Shown one piece after another: positions 5,795 to 5,810 of a stretch of 5,810 bases of DNA. The notes beneath the pieces were generated by a model. The model saw only the letters and a program-made list of their open reading frames with translations. It had not been told where the DNA came from and ran no database searches. The position numbers and the translations under genes were made by a program. Each line of letters starts with the position of its first letter. Positions within the stretch are counted from its first letter, which is position 1. This DNA is from Clostridiales bacterium (GTDB lineage Bacteria > Bacillota > Clostridia > Oscillospirales > QAMX01): assembly GCA_016285815.1 (NCBI GenBank), contig JAEERN010000004.1, forward strand, positions 1 to 5,810, given 5' to 3'.

Positions 5795-5810
5795 ATGAAA
5801 ACATACAGGA
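5795..5810 (+). CDS. Start of a third operon gene, probably biotin carboxyl carrier protein
   Basis: Only five codons (MKTYR) are inside the window. AGAGGA lies 8 bases upstream of the ATG, and the gene starts 37 bases after the OadG stop. Biotin carrier subunits of clostridial decarboxylases often begin with a similar MKxYxVTVNG strand, and the gene order carboxyltransferase, OadG, biotin carrier fits known operons. The start codon is well supported; the identity is inferred from context. Confidence 0.6.

Overview
The window is a stretch of GC-rich bacterial chromosome. It looks like an anaerobic, high-GC member of the Clostridia, probably Oscillospiraceae-like. Supporting this are oxygen-sensitive glycyl-radical chemistry, a biotin-dependent decarboxylase gene set of the sodium-pump type, strong AGGAGG-type ribosome binding sites, a YkuD enzyme of the kind common in Firmicutes, and a tRNA gene without an encoded CCA. 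The taxonomic placement is an inference.

Left arm, minus strand (read from about 3790 down to 1): a consensus sigma-70 promoter drives a tRNA-Trp(CCA) gene that ends in a textbook intrinsic terminator. Next come two GC hairpins and a membrane-anchored YkuD-family L,D-transpeptidase (246 aa). A possible weak terminator follows. Then three closely packed genes form a likely operon: a GTG-started DUF3783 protein (129 aa), a glycyl radical enzyme of the pyruvate formate-lyase family (703 aa), and its radical SAM activase, cut off by the window edge. The enzyme and activase overlap by 17 bases. The glycyl radical enzyme has the GCxE-type active site, so it is not a classical pyruvate formate-lyase, and its substrate is not recognisable from sequence.

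Right arm, plus strand (3824 to 5810): a divergent extended -10 promoter, with a perfect inverted repeat exactly in its spacer, leads through a leader of about 90 nt with a hairpin. It drives a short, divergent carboxyltransferase (470 aa), an OadG-family small membrane subunit (125 aa), and the first five codons of a third gene, probably the biotin carrier protein. Together these look like the start of a Na+-translocating biotin-dependent acyl-CoA (or oxo-acid) decarboxylase operon. In such a complex the carboxyltransferase moves CO2 from the substrate to biotin, and a membrane beta subunit (expected downstream, outside the window) decarboxylates it and pumps Na+.

No insertion sequence, CRISPR array, prophage gene or origin is seen. 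The most interesting item is the DUF3783 / unassigned glycyl radical enzyme / activase operon.
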